A stretch of 64,000 bases of DNA from Brotonthovivens ammoniilytica (GTDB lineage Bacteria > Bacillota > Clostridia > Lachnospirales > Lachnospiraceae), in the NCBI RefSeq assembly GCF_025566885.1, contig NZ_JAOQJQ010000006.1, positions 103,115 through 167,114 of the forward strand, in the 5' to 3' direction. The first letter of the stretch is position 1. Every line of letters starts with the position of its first letter. The position numbers and the translations under genes are program-made. Of the stretch, positions 33,049-42,174 are shown one piece after another. The notes beneath the pieces were generated by a model. The model did no database searches. It saw only the letters and a list, made by a program, of their open reading frames with translations, and was not told the DNA's origin.

Positions 33049-34029
33049 TTATGTAAACTTAATAAATATCCCCAGCACCAACAGACGAACAGCCGCAAAC
33101 ACTGCCGCACTTAAAATTGCCGTTCCGTACATCAGCTTATGGGACCGCCGGATATCCTCTGCTTCCACCGGACGGATATCGTCCCCGATGAAGGGCTTTT
33201 TATGCAGCGTTCCAAAGTACCAGGCATCTCCTGCCAGCTGAATATTCAAAGCACCAGCCATCACGGATTCCGTCTGAGCAGAATTGGGGCTTTTATGATT
33301 TCTTCTGTCTCTTTTATAAATTCTGGCAGCCCCCCGCCCATCAAATCCGGTTAAATAGGCTGATATAATCATCAACCCAGCTGCCAGCCGGGCCGGAATA
33401 TAGTTGGCTGCATCATCCATTCTGGCGGCAAAGGTGCCAAAGTAGCGATACGTATCATTTTTATAGCCAATCATGGAATCCAGAGTATTTATGGCTTTAT
33501 AGGCGAACCCAAACACCGCTCCGCCTATCATCATATAAAACAGTGGTGCGATAATTCCGTCCGCCGTATTTTCTGCCACAGTTTCCACCGCAGCTTTAGA
33601 AACTCCTGCTCTGTCAAGATTTTGAGTATCCCTTCCTACAATCATGGCAACTGCCCTCTGGGAAGATTGAAGGGTTCCCCTCTCCAGCTCTGTGTACACT
33701 TTCCCGCTCTCTGTTTTTAAAGACTTTGTGGCTAACAGCTGCCAGCAGAAAATAGTTTCCACTGCGAATCCCGCCCAAAAAGACAGCCGGTAAAGCAATA
33801 TTAAAATCACTGCCGGAACTGCCGCAGAACATATTACCACACAAATGGCAAGCAGGATTCCCGCCGCCCGCTCTCCGGCTTTTGTGCCGGGAAAGATTTT
33901 CCGGAGCAGCTTCTCTCCCGCTGCGATGCCGTTTCCAATAATACAGACCGGATGGTAAATAAATCTTGGATCCCCCAGCAGCAAATCTATGAAAAAGCCT
34001 AATAAAACGGCTAATGTCATCCAAATCAT
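33049..34029 (-). CDS. cbiB: Adenosylcobinamide-phosphate synthase
   Basis: A 326-residue membrane protein that attaches aminopropanol or its phosphate to cobyric acid. Family marks: LGFFIDLLLGDPRFIYHPV at the N-terminus, AVETVAENTADGIIAPLFY, NTLDSMIGYKN and the NSAQTESVMAGALNIQLAG block. Four to five membrane helices. Its ATG overlaps the cbiA stop as ATGA. Confidence 0.94.
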   Translation of the reverse strand: MIWMTLAVLLGFFIDLLLGDPRFIYHPVCIIGNGIAAGEKLLRKIFPGTKAGERAAGILLAICVVICSAAVPAVILILLYRLSFWAGFAVETIFCWQLLATKSLKTESGKVYTELERGTLQSSQRAVAMIVGRDTQNLDRAGVSKAAVETVAENTADGIIAPLFYMMIGGAVFGFAYKAINTLDSMIGYKNDTYRYFGTFAARMDDAANYIPARLAAGLMIISAYLTGFDGRGAARIYKRDRRNHKSPNSAQTESVMAGALNIQLAGDAWYFGTLHKKPFIGDDIRPVEAEDIRRSHKLMYGTAILSAAVFAAVRLLVLGIFIKFT

Positions 34030-35399
34030 AAGTTATTCCTTTTTTTAAATTTATCGCAGGCCAATACAAACGCCTCCGCAGTTTTAGAATTTCCGTAAAA
34101 ATAAAGATGTGGAAATCCCGCCAGCAGATTCTCCGTACTGTGTATGCATTCCCATTTCCGGCTGCTCTGGGGTTTTCTGGCAGTAAACGCCTGCCCGCAG
34201 CCGTCAGAATCAAAGTAGTGGAATTCATGCGCCGGCACAGGTCCTGTCTCTTTTCCAAATACCGTACCGCCTTCCAGCGTAATATATCCAAAACGGCCAA
34301 GTTTTTTTGTCCGGTATGCCCTTGCGGGTATTACCCCTGCCATAGGCCAGGACCTTTCCTCCATATCTTCCATCTGTTCCTGCAGGTACATAAATCCGCC
34401 GCATTCCGCCATACAGGGCATTCCCTGTAAAACAGCTTCCCGGACAGAATCCCGCATAGTTTGATTTTTGCTGAGCTTTTCCGCATACAATTCCGGGTAT
34501 CCTCCGTGAAACATCAGACCGTGAATATTTTCCGGAATTTTTTTATCATGCAGCGGTGAAAACCATACCAGTTCAGCTCCCATTTTTTCCAGCAGTTCCA
34601 GATTATCCTTGTAGAAAAAGCAGAATGCCTCATCTTTAGCCACTCCAATCCGGACATACCTGCATAACTTTTCTGCACGTTTTACAAACTCAGGTTTTTC
34701 TGTATACAGCTTTGGCGCCTCCCCGGCAATCTCTGAAAGTACCTCCCACTCAATAGATGTATCCAGCACATCCGCCAGACGGTACAGCTGATCTCTAAGT
34801 CCGGTAATCTCGCCAGGAAGCACAAGCCCCAGATGTCTGCTCTCTAGAACACAGTCAGAAAGCTCCGGCACGTATCCTGCCACCTTCACAGGAAGCTGTG
34901 ATTCGATCAGCTCTTTCATTCTTGGATACAGCATCGGAGACATACGGTTTAAAATCACGCCCCTGATATGACTATTTTTCTTATATTCCAGAAATCCTTT
35001 GATATAGGGCACTAATGATACGCTCATTCCTTTACTGTTGACAATCAGAACTGCCGGCGTATCCGTGGCATCCGCCACCTCCCAGGCACTAGCCCTTACA
35101 GTGGTCCCTGCTACACCGTCATAATATCCCATAACACCTTCTAACACTGCCAGATCACACTCTTTACTGTTTTGCTCCAACAGCCAGCACACGACACTTT
35201 TGTCTGCAAAAAACGTATCCAGATTTCTGCTTTTTGTTCCCAGAACACGGCTGTGGAACATGGGATCTATATAATCCGGCCCGCACTTAAAAGACGCAAT
35301 GGATACGCCCTTGCGTTTCAGAGCCTGCATAATCCCGCAGGTCAGCAGCGTCTTTCCACTTCCGCTGGCTCCTGCTGTCAGCAAAAAACGTCCCTTCAT
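34026..35399 (-). CDS. cbiA: Cobyrinate a,c-diamide synthase
   Basis: A 457-residue CbiA, ATP-dependent amidation of side chains a and c. The P-loop is LTAGASGSGKTLLTCG at the N-terminus, followed by FKCGPDYIDPMFH and EGVMGYYDG. The class I glutaminase domain has MHFHGGYPE-like FHGGYPELYA and the Cys in MAECGGFMYLQ. The C-terminal His lies in HEFHYFDSD. Confidence 0.94.
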   Translation of the reverse strand: MKGRFLLTAGASGSGKTLLTCGIMQALKRKGVSIASFKCGPDYIDPMFHSRVLGTKSRNLDTFFADKSVVCWLLEQNSKECDLAVLEGVMGYYDGVAGTTVRASAWEVADATDTPAVLIVNSKGMSVSLVPYIKGFLEYKKNSHIRGVILNRMSPMLYPRMKELIESQLPVKVAGYVPELSDCVLESRHLGLVLPGEITGLRDQLYRLADVLDTSIEWEVLSEIAGEAPKLYTEKPEFVKRAEKLCRYVRIGVAKDEAFCFFYKDNLELLEKMGAELVWFSPLHDKKIPENIHGLMFHGGYPELYAEKLSKNQTMRDSVREAVLQGMPCMAECGGFMYLQEQMEDMEERSWPMAGVIPARAYRTKKLGRFGYITLEGGTVFGKETGPVPAHEFHYFDSDGCGQAFTARKPQSSRKWECIHSTENLLAGFPHLYFYGNSKTAEAFVLACDKFKKRNNL

Positions 35400-35409
35400 C
35401 TAATTCTCC

Positions 35410-37428
35410 TTATTTCTCAAACGCTCCTGCATCCCCGGCTGCTGAAACAATCGTCACCGGGTTTAAGCCCATCATCAGATGGTAACTGCCTGCCTTTTTT
35501 GACCGGGCCGCACTCAAAGATGTAATCTCCACATCCTGAAAGGGCAGCTCCTTGATACAGGAAAGCATTTCTCCCACTGTCTCCAGAGTAATCGCATTCA
35601 TCACAATCCGGACAGAGGGATTTTTCTTTAACAACAGCTCTAAAATCTCCCTGAGATTTCCGGATGAACCGCCAATAAATGCATGTGTTGGAGGTTCCAG
35701 ATCTATAAGAGCTTCCGGCGCTGTTCCTTCAATAACTTCGAGATTATCTGTCCGAAATTTCCGCTTATTCTGGCGGATCAGTTCCACCCCTTCCGGATTC
35801 TTTTCAATGGCGTATACTTTTCCACAAACCGCCTGCATCGCCATCTCCACGGCAACAGAACCTGTTCCTGCTCCCACATCATATACAACGGAACGGGCGG
35901 TAAGGCGCAGTCTTGAAAGAGAAACACTCCGGACCTCTTCTTTGGTCATGGGAACACTGCCCCGCAAAAACTCATCATCTGAAATTCCATGAGTTACTAC
36001 ATGCTCTCTTTCTTTCTGCGCTTCTAACAGCATCACGCACAGGCCGTCTGTGTGGATATCCGCAAGCTCCCTTGCCGAACCCCGGATAATCTTTTCATTT
36101 TCATAAGAAAGATTTTCTCCCACCGATACCTGTGTGTCTCCCATTCCATACTCTGTGAGTTTTCTGCAGATCTGGCCGCAGATTTTTTCACTTCCTGCCA
36201 GTGCAAAAATGCGGGGATGCTCTTTTAATAAGCCAATGATATTACAGCTTCTTCCATGAAGACTTACCGGCAGAATATCTTCCCAGGTTGTTTTCAGCCT
36301 TCCGGCAAAATAAATCATAGAAGAAATCCCGCAGATTACTTCCGTATCCCCGTCAATCAGCTGAAGAAGCTTTTTGGCCCCGCTGTAAAATCCGGTATCT
36401 CCTGAGAGCAGTACAGCTACACGCTGATATGACGGATGCTTTACAATATAATCCCGTATCTCTTCCGGTTTATAGGAAACAAATTTGTCCTGTCCCTCTG
36501 TTCCAAATCCATCCAGCATTCTTGCGGCACCGATCAGCAATTCCGCACTGCTGACTGCATCTTTCGCTTCTTTTGTCATAGTCGCCTCTGCGCCCATTCC
36601 AATGCCCACCAGCGTTACTTTTGTCCCCTTCGCATCCGGCTGTTCCTTTACAGCCAGGCCGAATTTTTCTCCCAGAATGTGCAGACACTCAGACAAAGAG
36701 ATTCCTTCTGTCTGTGGGGGCCTTCCGATTACAACCAGACCACAGCCGCACTCTTCCGCTGCTTTTACCTTTTCTGCAAATCCGCCGCTGCTTCCGGATT
36801 CTTTTGTTACCATCCATCGTGCCTTAATCTGATGCAGCATCGCCTTGTTTAAATCTTTTGAAAATGGCCCCTGCATACAGATCAGATGCTGCCCCTCAAA
36901 TCCCAGGGCTGCACATTCGGCTGCCACTGCTGGAAGAGACAAAACTCTGGCAAAAATGCGCTCTTTATATCCCGGCAGACCGGTAAATAAATGCAGCTCT
37001 TTGCTGCCGGTAGTCACCAGTACATTTCCCTGCGTCCCCCCAAGGAATTCAACGGCTGATGCTGTATCCTTCACAAAAACCGTCTGGTTTTCTGCCCCCA
37101 GACCGGATACATCCGCGCTGTCCCTGAGTACTCTAAGATATTGTTTCCCGGATTGTTCACATGCTTTTCTGATATTGTCCGTCACAGCCTGAGCATAAGG
37201 GTGAGTGGCATCTATTACAATACCGTCTTTGGAAAGCTGCTCCATCTGTACCGCCATCTCCTCCGATGTCAGACGCTCTGCGGACACATGGCAGCAGGGA
37301 CCTTTGGGAAGCAGACTGCCGCCGTATTCTGTTGCCGCAAATACCCGGCACATAATTCCGGCCTCATTCAAATACTCCGCTGCCATCCGCCCTTCCCTGG
37401 TGCCTGCAAAAATAAATACCTTATACAT
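35410..37428 (-). CDS. cbiJ-cbiE-cbiT: Triple fusion CbiJ-CbiE-CbiT
   Basis: A 672-residue fusion of three enzymes of the corrin ring. Residues 1-255 are cobalt-precorrin-6A reductase (CbiJ/CobK) with VFIFAGTREGRMAAEYL and DATHPYAQAVT. Residues about 268-465 are CbiE, a SAM-dependent methylase with VTLVGIGMGAEATMT and LLSGDTGFYSGA. Residues about 470-672 are CbiT with GISDDEFLRG, VYDVGAGTGSVAVEMA and AFIGGSSGNLREIL. The CbiE-CbiT pair is often fused (CobL); adding CbiJ in front is less usual. The three act one after another, so channeling is plausible. It overlaps cbiH by 8 nt. Confidence 0.92.
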   Translation of the reverse strand: MYKVFIFAGTREGRMAAEYLNEAGIMCRVFAATEYGGSLLPKGPCCHVSAERLTSEEMAVQMEQLSKDGIVIDATHPYAQAVTDNIRKACEQSGKQYLRVLRDSADVSGLGAENQTVFVKDTASAVEFLGGTQGNVLVTTGSKELHLFTGLPGYKERIFARVLSLPAVAAECAALGFEGQHLICMQGPFSKDLNKAMLHQIKARWMVTKESGSSGGFAEKVKAAEECGCGLVVIGRPPQTEGISLSECLHILGEKFGLAVKEQPDAKGTKVTLVGIGMGAEATMTKEAKDAVSSAELLIGAARMLDGFGTEGQDKFVSYKPEEIRDYIVKHPSYQRVAVLLSGDTGFYSGAKKLLQLIDGDTEVICGISSMIYFAGRLKTTWEDILPVSLHGRSCNIIGLLKEHPRIFALAGSEKICGQICRKLTEYGMGDTQVSVGENLSYENEKIIRGSARELADIHTDGLCVMLLEAQKEREHVVTHGISDDEFLRGSVPMTKEEVRSVSLSRLRLTARSVVYDVGAGTGSVAVEMAMQAVCGKVYAIEKNPEGVELIRQNKRKFRTDNLEVIEGTAPEALIDLEPPTHAFIGGSSGNLREILELLLKKNPSVRIVMNAITLETVGEMLSCIKELPFQDVEITSLSAARSKKAGSYHLMMGLNPVTIVSAAGDAGAFEK

Positions 37429-38152
37429 TCCGATATCCTCTTGGGGTTACCATTTTGCCCTCCAGCTCCCTTGTCTGGGAATTACCGATAAATACTGTGG
37501 TAAACATATCAACCGCTGTGTCCCTCAGTTCTTCCAAAGACATAACCCGGCAGCTTTCCCCGTCTCTTCCAATATTGGAGACGATACCGCAGACTGTCTT
37601 GCCGCTTTTATAAGTCAGCATAAGATCACAGGCTTTTTTTAAATAGTCCGCTCTTTTTTTACTGGATGGATTATACAGTACAATGGAAAAATCCCCTTTC
37701 GCTGCCATCAGAAGCCTCTGTTCAATTTTCTCCCATGGTGTTAAAAGATCACTGAGGCTGATCAGGCAGAAATCATGGATTAACGGTGCTCCTAAAACTG
37801 CGGCACCGCCGGTTGCGGCGGTGACCCCCGGAATAATTTCGAGCTCAACTTCTGGATAGCGAACCCCGATTTCATACATCAGTCCGGCCATTCCATAGAC
37901 TCCGGCATCACCGCTGCAGATCATTGATACCGTTTTCCCTTTTTGTGCCTCCTCAAAAGCCATAACACATCGGTCTGCTTCTTTTGTCATAGGCGTTGTC
38001 AAAAACTCTTTTTCCAAAAAATGTTCCCGGACCAGATCTACATATACCGTATATCCGATAATTACATCACTCTGTTCTAATGCATGGATGGCACGAAGTG
38101 TCATCTGCTCATATTCTCCGGGTCCGATTCCTATTACATATAATTTATTCAA
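37421..38152 (-). CDS. cbiH: Precorrin-3B / cobalt-factor III C17-methyltransferase
   Basis: A 243-residue CbiH/CobJ, which performs ring contraction and C17 methylation. N-terminal LYVIGIGPGEYEQMT and ALEQSDVIIGYTVYVD, then MICSGDAGVYGMAGL and the VTAATGGAAVLGAPL stretch are family marks. It overlaps cbiG (8 nt) and the cbiJET fusion (8 nt). Confidence 0.94.
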   Translation of the reverse strand: MNKLYVIGIGPGEYEQMTLRAIHALEQSDVIIGYTVYVDLVREHFLEKEFLTTPMTKEADRCVMAFEEAQKGKTVSMICSGDAGVYGMAGLMYEIGVRYPEVELEIIPGVTAATGGAAVLGAPLIHDFCLISLSDLLTPWEKIEQRLLMAAKGDFSIVLYNPSSKKRADYLKKACDLMLTYKSGKTVCGIVSNIGRDGESCRVMSLEELRDTAVDMFTTVFIGNSQTRELEGKMVTPRGYRNV

Positions 38153-39242
38153 AGCTTATCCTCCAGTCTCTGACGGCACAGGCAGCTGTGACGCCGCATT
38201 TTCCCTGTTTTTTCATAATTAATCTTCCATTGCCCGCTCCCAGCACCGCGCTGCGCTCACAGACATTATCCACTCCGGTAACAGATTCTACAAAAGGAGA
38301 GGACTGAAAATCCCCCGATACGCCTTTTAATTCATCAGCGCTGTAACACCAAAAGGGAATCTGCTGCCTGCAGGTAAACTCTGCCAGCCCCGGCTCTTCT
38401 TTTTTCAGATCAATGGAAACCGCTGCACAAACAGACTCTTTAAATATCCCCCAGGTATTTAACCACTCTTCAATCATCTCTTCGATGGCGTAAAGAGTGG
38501 TACCTTTCCTGCAGCCGATCCCAAGAATCGTCTGCTTTGGTACCAGGTACAGCGTGGCATCCGGCAGTTCTCTGCGCTTTTGAACACCCAGGTGAATCCA
38601 CAAAGATTCTTTTTTTGCGTATTCAGCAGCTGCCTGTTCGTCCCATTTTAAATAATTCAGACCCCGGGGAAATTTTATCCCTTCCAAATGCCGCTGTGCT
38701 TCTTCGTCTGCTGTCACAAAAATGTCTTCGTCTCTCAGCAGTCTGGCCGATACCTCTTTCGCCAGGCTCATATCCGAGATCCAAAGATGATTCTGTTTTG
38801 CGAACACATCTACTGCAAACCGCTCTTTTACATCCGTTGCAGTTGTAATTACCGGAACAGCTCCCAGATTTTTTGCCAGCTCCCAAGCTGCCTCATTGGC
38901 TCCTCCCAGATGTCCGGATAATAAAGAGATTACAAACTGTTTTCCTTCGTCCACTACCAGCACCGCCGGATCATACCGCTTGCTTTTTACAAATGGAGCA
39001 ATGGCCCGCACCGCAATTCCGCAGGCTCCTGTAAACACAATCAGCTCCGAGGTTTCAAAAGCCTGCTCTGTCCAATCTGCCAGCGTACCATTTAAAATCT
39101 GCACAGAGGCATCTTCACAGTCTGTCATATAACGGCTCTTCACAGAAAGAACAGCTTCATATCCCTTCTCTTCTAAGCTGTTTACCACATCTTTTGCTAC
39201 GGCCAGCCCTCCTGGCGTAAAACAAATTACAGAAGCTTTCAC
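38145..39242 (-). CDS. cbiG: Cobalt-precorrin-5A hydrolase CbiG
   Basis: A 365-residue CbiG, which opens the lactone and releases C2 as acetaldehyde in the anaerobic pathway. Seen: IVFTGACGIAVRAIAPFVKSK, SLLSGHLGGANE with its ITTATDV, and the C-terminal domain LGIGCRKGT, AAVSIDLKKEE and SPFVESVTGVDNVCERSA. CbiG marks the oxygen-independent route. It follows cbiF by 45 nt. Confidence 0.94.
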   Translation of the reverse strand: MKASVICFTPGGLAVAKDVVNSLEEKGYEAVLSVKSRYMTDCEDASVQILNGTLADWTEQAFETSELIVFTGACGIAVRAIAPFVKSKRYDPAVLVVDEGKQFVISLLSGHLGGANEAAWELAKNLGAVPVITTATDVKERFAVDVFAKQNHLWISDMSLAKEVSARLLRDEDIFVTADEEAQRHLEGIKFPRGLNYLKWDEQAAAEYAKKESLWIHLGVQKRRELPDATLYLVPKQTILGIGCRKGTTLYAIEEMIEEWLNTWGIFKESVCAAVSIDLKKEEPGLAEFTCRQQIPFWCYSADELKGVSGDFQSSPFVESVTGVDNVCERSAVLGAGNGRLIMKKQGKCGVTAACAVRDWRISFE

Positions 39243-39287
39243 AGGCTTATCCCTCCTTTATATGACATCCGGCCTTCCCCGGCCGAT

Positions 39288-40046
39288 TTACTCAGATGCT
39301 TCCCGAAACTCTGTGGTAAATCCGGGATCATACAGTTTTGAACGGTCATAACGGGTATGGGCCACCACATCACCGATAATCATCAGCGCAGTCTTTGTAA
39401 TATTGTGCTCCGCCGCTGTTTTTGCCAGTGTATCCACGGTACACACAAAGGTTTTCTCATCCTCCCAGGTTGCTTTATAAACAATGGCTGCTGGCGTATC
39501 CGGCTGATATCCGCCTTCTATCAGACGTCTGCTTAGCTCCTCCAGCATACCGGTACTTAAAAATACAACCATAGTAGCCTGATGAGCGGCAAAGCTCTCA
39601 ATACTTTCCTTCGCCGGTACAGGGGTTCTTCCGGCCATTCTTGTAATGATAACACTCTGAGATACGTCAGGCAGCGTATACTCCAGATTCAGAGCCGATG
39701 CCGCTCCGCAAAAAGAGCTCACCCCCGGACAGTAATCGTATGCAATCTGTTTTTCATCCAGTACATCCATCTGTTCCCGGATAGCTCCGTAAAGACTTGG
39801 ATCCCCGGTGTGAAGGCGAACTGTCATCTTCTGATTCTGTTCCGCAGTTATCATTACCTCCAGCACTTCTTCCAGCGTCATTTTCGCGCTGTTATAAATT
39901 TCTGCTCCCGGCTTTGCGTACTCAAGCAGCTGCGGATTTACTAATGAACCTGCATAGATAATAATATCTGCTTCCTCCAGATATTTTTTTCCTCTGACTG
40001 TAATCAGGTCCGGCGCCCCGGAACCTGCTCCCACAAAATGTATCAT
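39288..40046 (-). CDS. cbiF: Cobalt-precorrin-4 C11-methyltransferase
   Basis: A 252-residue CbiF/CobM. N-terminal IHFVGAGSGAPDLITVRG, YAGSLVNPQLL, VRLHTGDPSLYGAIREQ and PGVSSFCGAASAL define it. It uses SAM to methylate C11. Start overlaps the cbiL stop by 4 nt. Confidence 0.94.
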   Translation of the reverse strand: MIHFVGAGSGAPDLITVRGKKYLEEADIIIYAGSLVNPQLLEYAKPGAEIYNSAKMTLEEVLEVMITAEQNQKMTVRLHTGDPSLYGAIREQMDVLDEKQIAYDYCPGVSSFCGAASALNLEYTLPDVSQSVIITRMAGRTPVPAKESIESFAAHQATMVVFLSTGMLEELSRRLIEGGYQPDTPAAIVYKATWEDEKTFVCTVDTLAKTAAEHNITKTALMIIGDVVAHTRYDRSKLYDPGFTTEFREASE

Positions 40047-40729
40047 GATTTCTCCTTTACAATAATCAATGAATAATAGCCTGCATCCTCTGGAATCGCA
40101 TCCGCACCGTAATAAACCTTTTCTCCCGGCATCCCGCAGTTTTCAATCATCACCACTTGTGCATCCTGCTGCTGCAGCACTTTTTTTACCTGCTCTATCT
40201 TTTTTCCGGCTTTCATCAAAACCTTAGTTCCCGGAAGTTTAAGGGCCTCCTCTATCTGATAAGAAGCCGGTATCACATGAAGCTGCTGCGCTTTTTCCAC
40301 AAGGCCGATATTTAACCGGGCCGCAGCCGCGCAAAAGGATGTAATCCCGCTGATAATTTCTGTTTCATATCCTGCCGCCTGCACCTTTTTATGGATATAC
40401 AGATAGGTAGAATATACCGACGGGTCCCCAAGAGTTAAAAACACCACCTGTTTTCCTTCATCCAAAAACGCTCTGACAGCATTTGCTCCCCTCTCATGAT
40501 TTTCCTCCAGCTTTACCGGATCCTTTGTCATGGGCATACTTACCGGCAGCAGCACTTTACCGGCCAGCTCCGGATAAATCTGCTCTACAATCTGATATGC
40601 CACGGAATCTTTTGGTTCCTCTCCCGGAACAGCTACTACATCACTGTCTCTGACCGCCTCAAGGGCTTTGATGGTCAGCAGCTTTGGGTCCCCTGGTCCT
40701 ACACCGATTCCTGTTAATTTTCCTCTCAT
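40043..40729 (-). CDS. cbiL: Cobalt-factor II C20-methyltransferase
   Basis: A 228-residue CbiL/CobI, methylating C20. It starts GKLTGIGVGPGDPKLLT, with VFLTLGDPSVYSTY and GITSFCAAAARLN. I take ATG 40729, in ATGA overlap with cbiD. The much longer open frame upstream (to 41167) reads through cbiD in another frame and is not real. Length 228 is right for the family. Confidence 0.94.
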   Translation of the reverse strand: MRGKLTGIGVGPGDPKLLTIKALEAVRDSDVVAVPGEEPKDSVAYQIVEQIYPELAGKVLLPVSMPMTKDPVKLEENHERGANAVRAFLDEGKQVVFLTLGDPSVYSTYLYIHKKVQAAGYETEIISGITSFCAAAARLNIGLVEKAQQLHVIPASYQIEEALKLPGTKVLMKAGKKIEQVKKVLQQQDAQVVMIENCGMPGEKVYYGADAIPEDAGYYSLIIVKEKS

Positions 40730-41898
40730 TTTCTGTGTTCCTTTCGCTGTTGTTCTATACACTGTAATAACTCCAGCACATTTTTTGTATCTGCAAGCCG
40801 TCCCTCCACATTGGAGAAAATAATGGCTGCGGTCTTTATATCTCCTCTGGTTCTGTGGTCCATATAAAATTGAATCTTTTCCGCCGTGATTTCCATTGTC
40901 TCTTTTAGACACCCGGCTGCCTTTAAGATCTGCACAGCTTCTTCTGTGGTAACCGAATCCAGAATATTCTGTATCACTTTCCCTTGGGCCCCTGCCCGGA
41001 AAGCCTGGGCTGCCAGCAGCTCTGCCCGGCAGTCTGCATTTCGGGAATGTGTATTCATAATACCGCCGGATACTTTTACAAATTTCCCAATATGGGCGAT
41101 AAATAAAATTCCCTGTATTCCCAGCTCCGCCGCCATATCCAGCGTTTCTCCCAGATAATTGCTGCACTTCATGGAAAAAGTCAGATCAATATCCATCTCC
41201 TGCTGTGAAAACACCTGTCCGTAATTTCCCGGTGTGATGACAAGATACTGAGCACCTGCCTCTGCCAGCATCTTCATCTCCAGCCGGATACTGGCAATGA
41301 GAGCATCCTCGCTCATAGGAACTACAATCCCGCTTGTCCCCAGAATGGAAATCCCTCCGGTAATGCCAAGCCTCGGATTAAACGTCCGTTTCGCAATCTG
41401 TTCTCCCTCTGGCACAGAAATTATAATATTCAACCCCTTTTGATAATTATATTCCCGGCAGATCTGCCGGACTTCATTTAAAATCATCTTTCCCGGCACC
41501 GGATTGATAGCCGCTTCCCCGATTTTTTGCGAAAGCCCCGCCTTTGTTACTCTGCCAACTCCAATCCCGCCGTCTAACGAAATACCTTCCGATTCTTCCG
41601 TCAGTGAGACCTGTGCATAAATAAGGATTCCATCCGTAACATCCGGATCATCCCCGCCATCTTTTCTTACTGCGCAGCTGACTCTCCCGGGCCTTTGCTG
41701 AATATCCTCAATCAATAGTCTCAGCAAAATTCCCTTGGGGGTCTGTATCGCCGCCTCTTCCACTGTCTCCCCGGAAAGCAGCATCTTTGCCGCCGCCTTG
41801 GCAGCAGCTGCTGCACAGGTACCGGTAGTATACCCATACCGGAGTTTTTTTCCGTCTTTTAAAATGAAATACTCTTCAATTCCGGTCTTATGCTTCAT
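40726..41898 (-). CDS. cbiD: Cobalt-precorrin-5B C1-methyltransferase CbiD
   Basis: A 390-residue CbiD, which methylates C1 in the anaerobic pathway. Marks: LRYGYTTGTCAAAAAKAA, VRKDGGDDPDVTDG, NPRLGITGGISILGTSGIV, ITPGNYG and GKFVKVSGGIMNTHSRNADCR. I start it at ATG 41898, after GGGGGA; the 22 upstream codons of the longer frame lie inside the terminator hairpin. First gene of the riboswitch-controlled cobalamin operon. Confidence 0.94.
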   Translation of the reverse strand: MKHKTGIEEYFILKDGKKLRYGYTTGTCAAAAAKAAAKMLLSGETVEEAAIQTPKGILLRLLIEDIQQRPGRVSCAVRKDGGDDPDVTDGILIYAQVSLTEESEGISLDGGIGVGRVTKAGLSQKIGEAAINPVPGKMILNEVRQICREYNYQKGLNIIISVPEGEQIAKRTFNPRLGITGGISILGTSGIVVPMSEDALIASIRLEMKMLAEAGAQYLVITPGNYGQVFSQQEMDIDLTFSMKCSNYLGETLDMAAELGIQGILFIAHIGKFVKVSGGIMNTHSRNADCRAELLAAQAFRAGAQGKVIQNILDSVTTEEAVQILKAAGCLKETMEITAEKIQFYMDHRTRGDIKTAAIIFSNVEGRLADTKNVLELLQCIEQQRKEHRK

Positions 41899-41911
41899 AT
41901 ATAAATCCCCC

Positions 41912-41943
41912 AAAAAAAACCGCTGTCTTCCGACAACGGTTTT
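41912..41943 (-). terminator. Riboswitch-controlled intrinsic terminator
   Basis: On the minus strand AACCGTTGTC pairs with GACAGCGGTT around a GGAA loop (one G:U pair), followed by a run of T (41912-41918). It ends 14 nt before the cbiD start codon, just after the cobalamin riboswitch, so it is the likely off-switch. Confidence 0.85.
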
Positions 41944-41949
41944 CTTTTC

Positions 41950-42062
41950 CCGATTATATGACACTTCGGTTGCCGCAAAATGTCAACAAAATGTAACACG
42001 GTATCTGACTTTTACAGTAACGGACTTGTATGGGAATTTCACCCATTTCCCTGCTTTTACAC
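41950..42062 (-). ncRNA. Cobalamin riboswitch
   Basis: The minus strand carries the core GGGAAATGGGTGAAATTCCC, then CAAGTCCGTTACTGTAAAAG and the B12 box AGTCAGATACC (41998-42010 region). These match the conserved cobalamin aptamer elements in order. A possible P13-like hairpin (TGACA / TGTCA) follows. It lies between a consensus promoter and a terminator in front of cbiD, so the operon should be turned off by cobalamin. Confidence 0.88.
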
Positions 42063-42072
42063 TCTGTTTTTC

Positions 42073-42101
42073 ATTATAATTTAATTGCAATTTGGTGTCA
42101 A
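42073..42101 (-). promoter_or_regulatory. Consensus promoter of the cobalamin operon
   Basis: Minus-strand TTGACA (42096-42101), 17-bp spacer, TATAAT (42073-42078): both boxes perfect. Transcription would begin near 42066, at the edge of the riboswitch. Confidence 0.85.
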
Positions 42102-42174
42102 CGAAGCTGGTTTCTTATTACAAAAAAGCCAAAAAAAGTACCAAAAATGCAAAATATTGGCGCAGCCGCCTAAT

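Noticed and set aside
40730..41167. Long N-terminal extension of the cbiL frame
   Set aside because: It lies inside cbiD in another frame, is not family-like, and ATG 40729 has the normal ATGA overlap.
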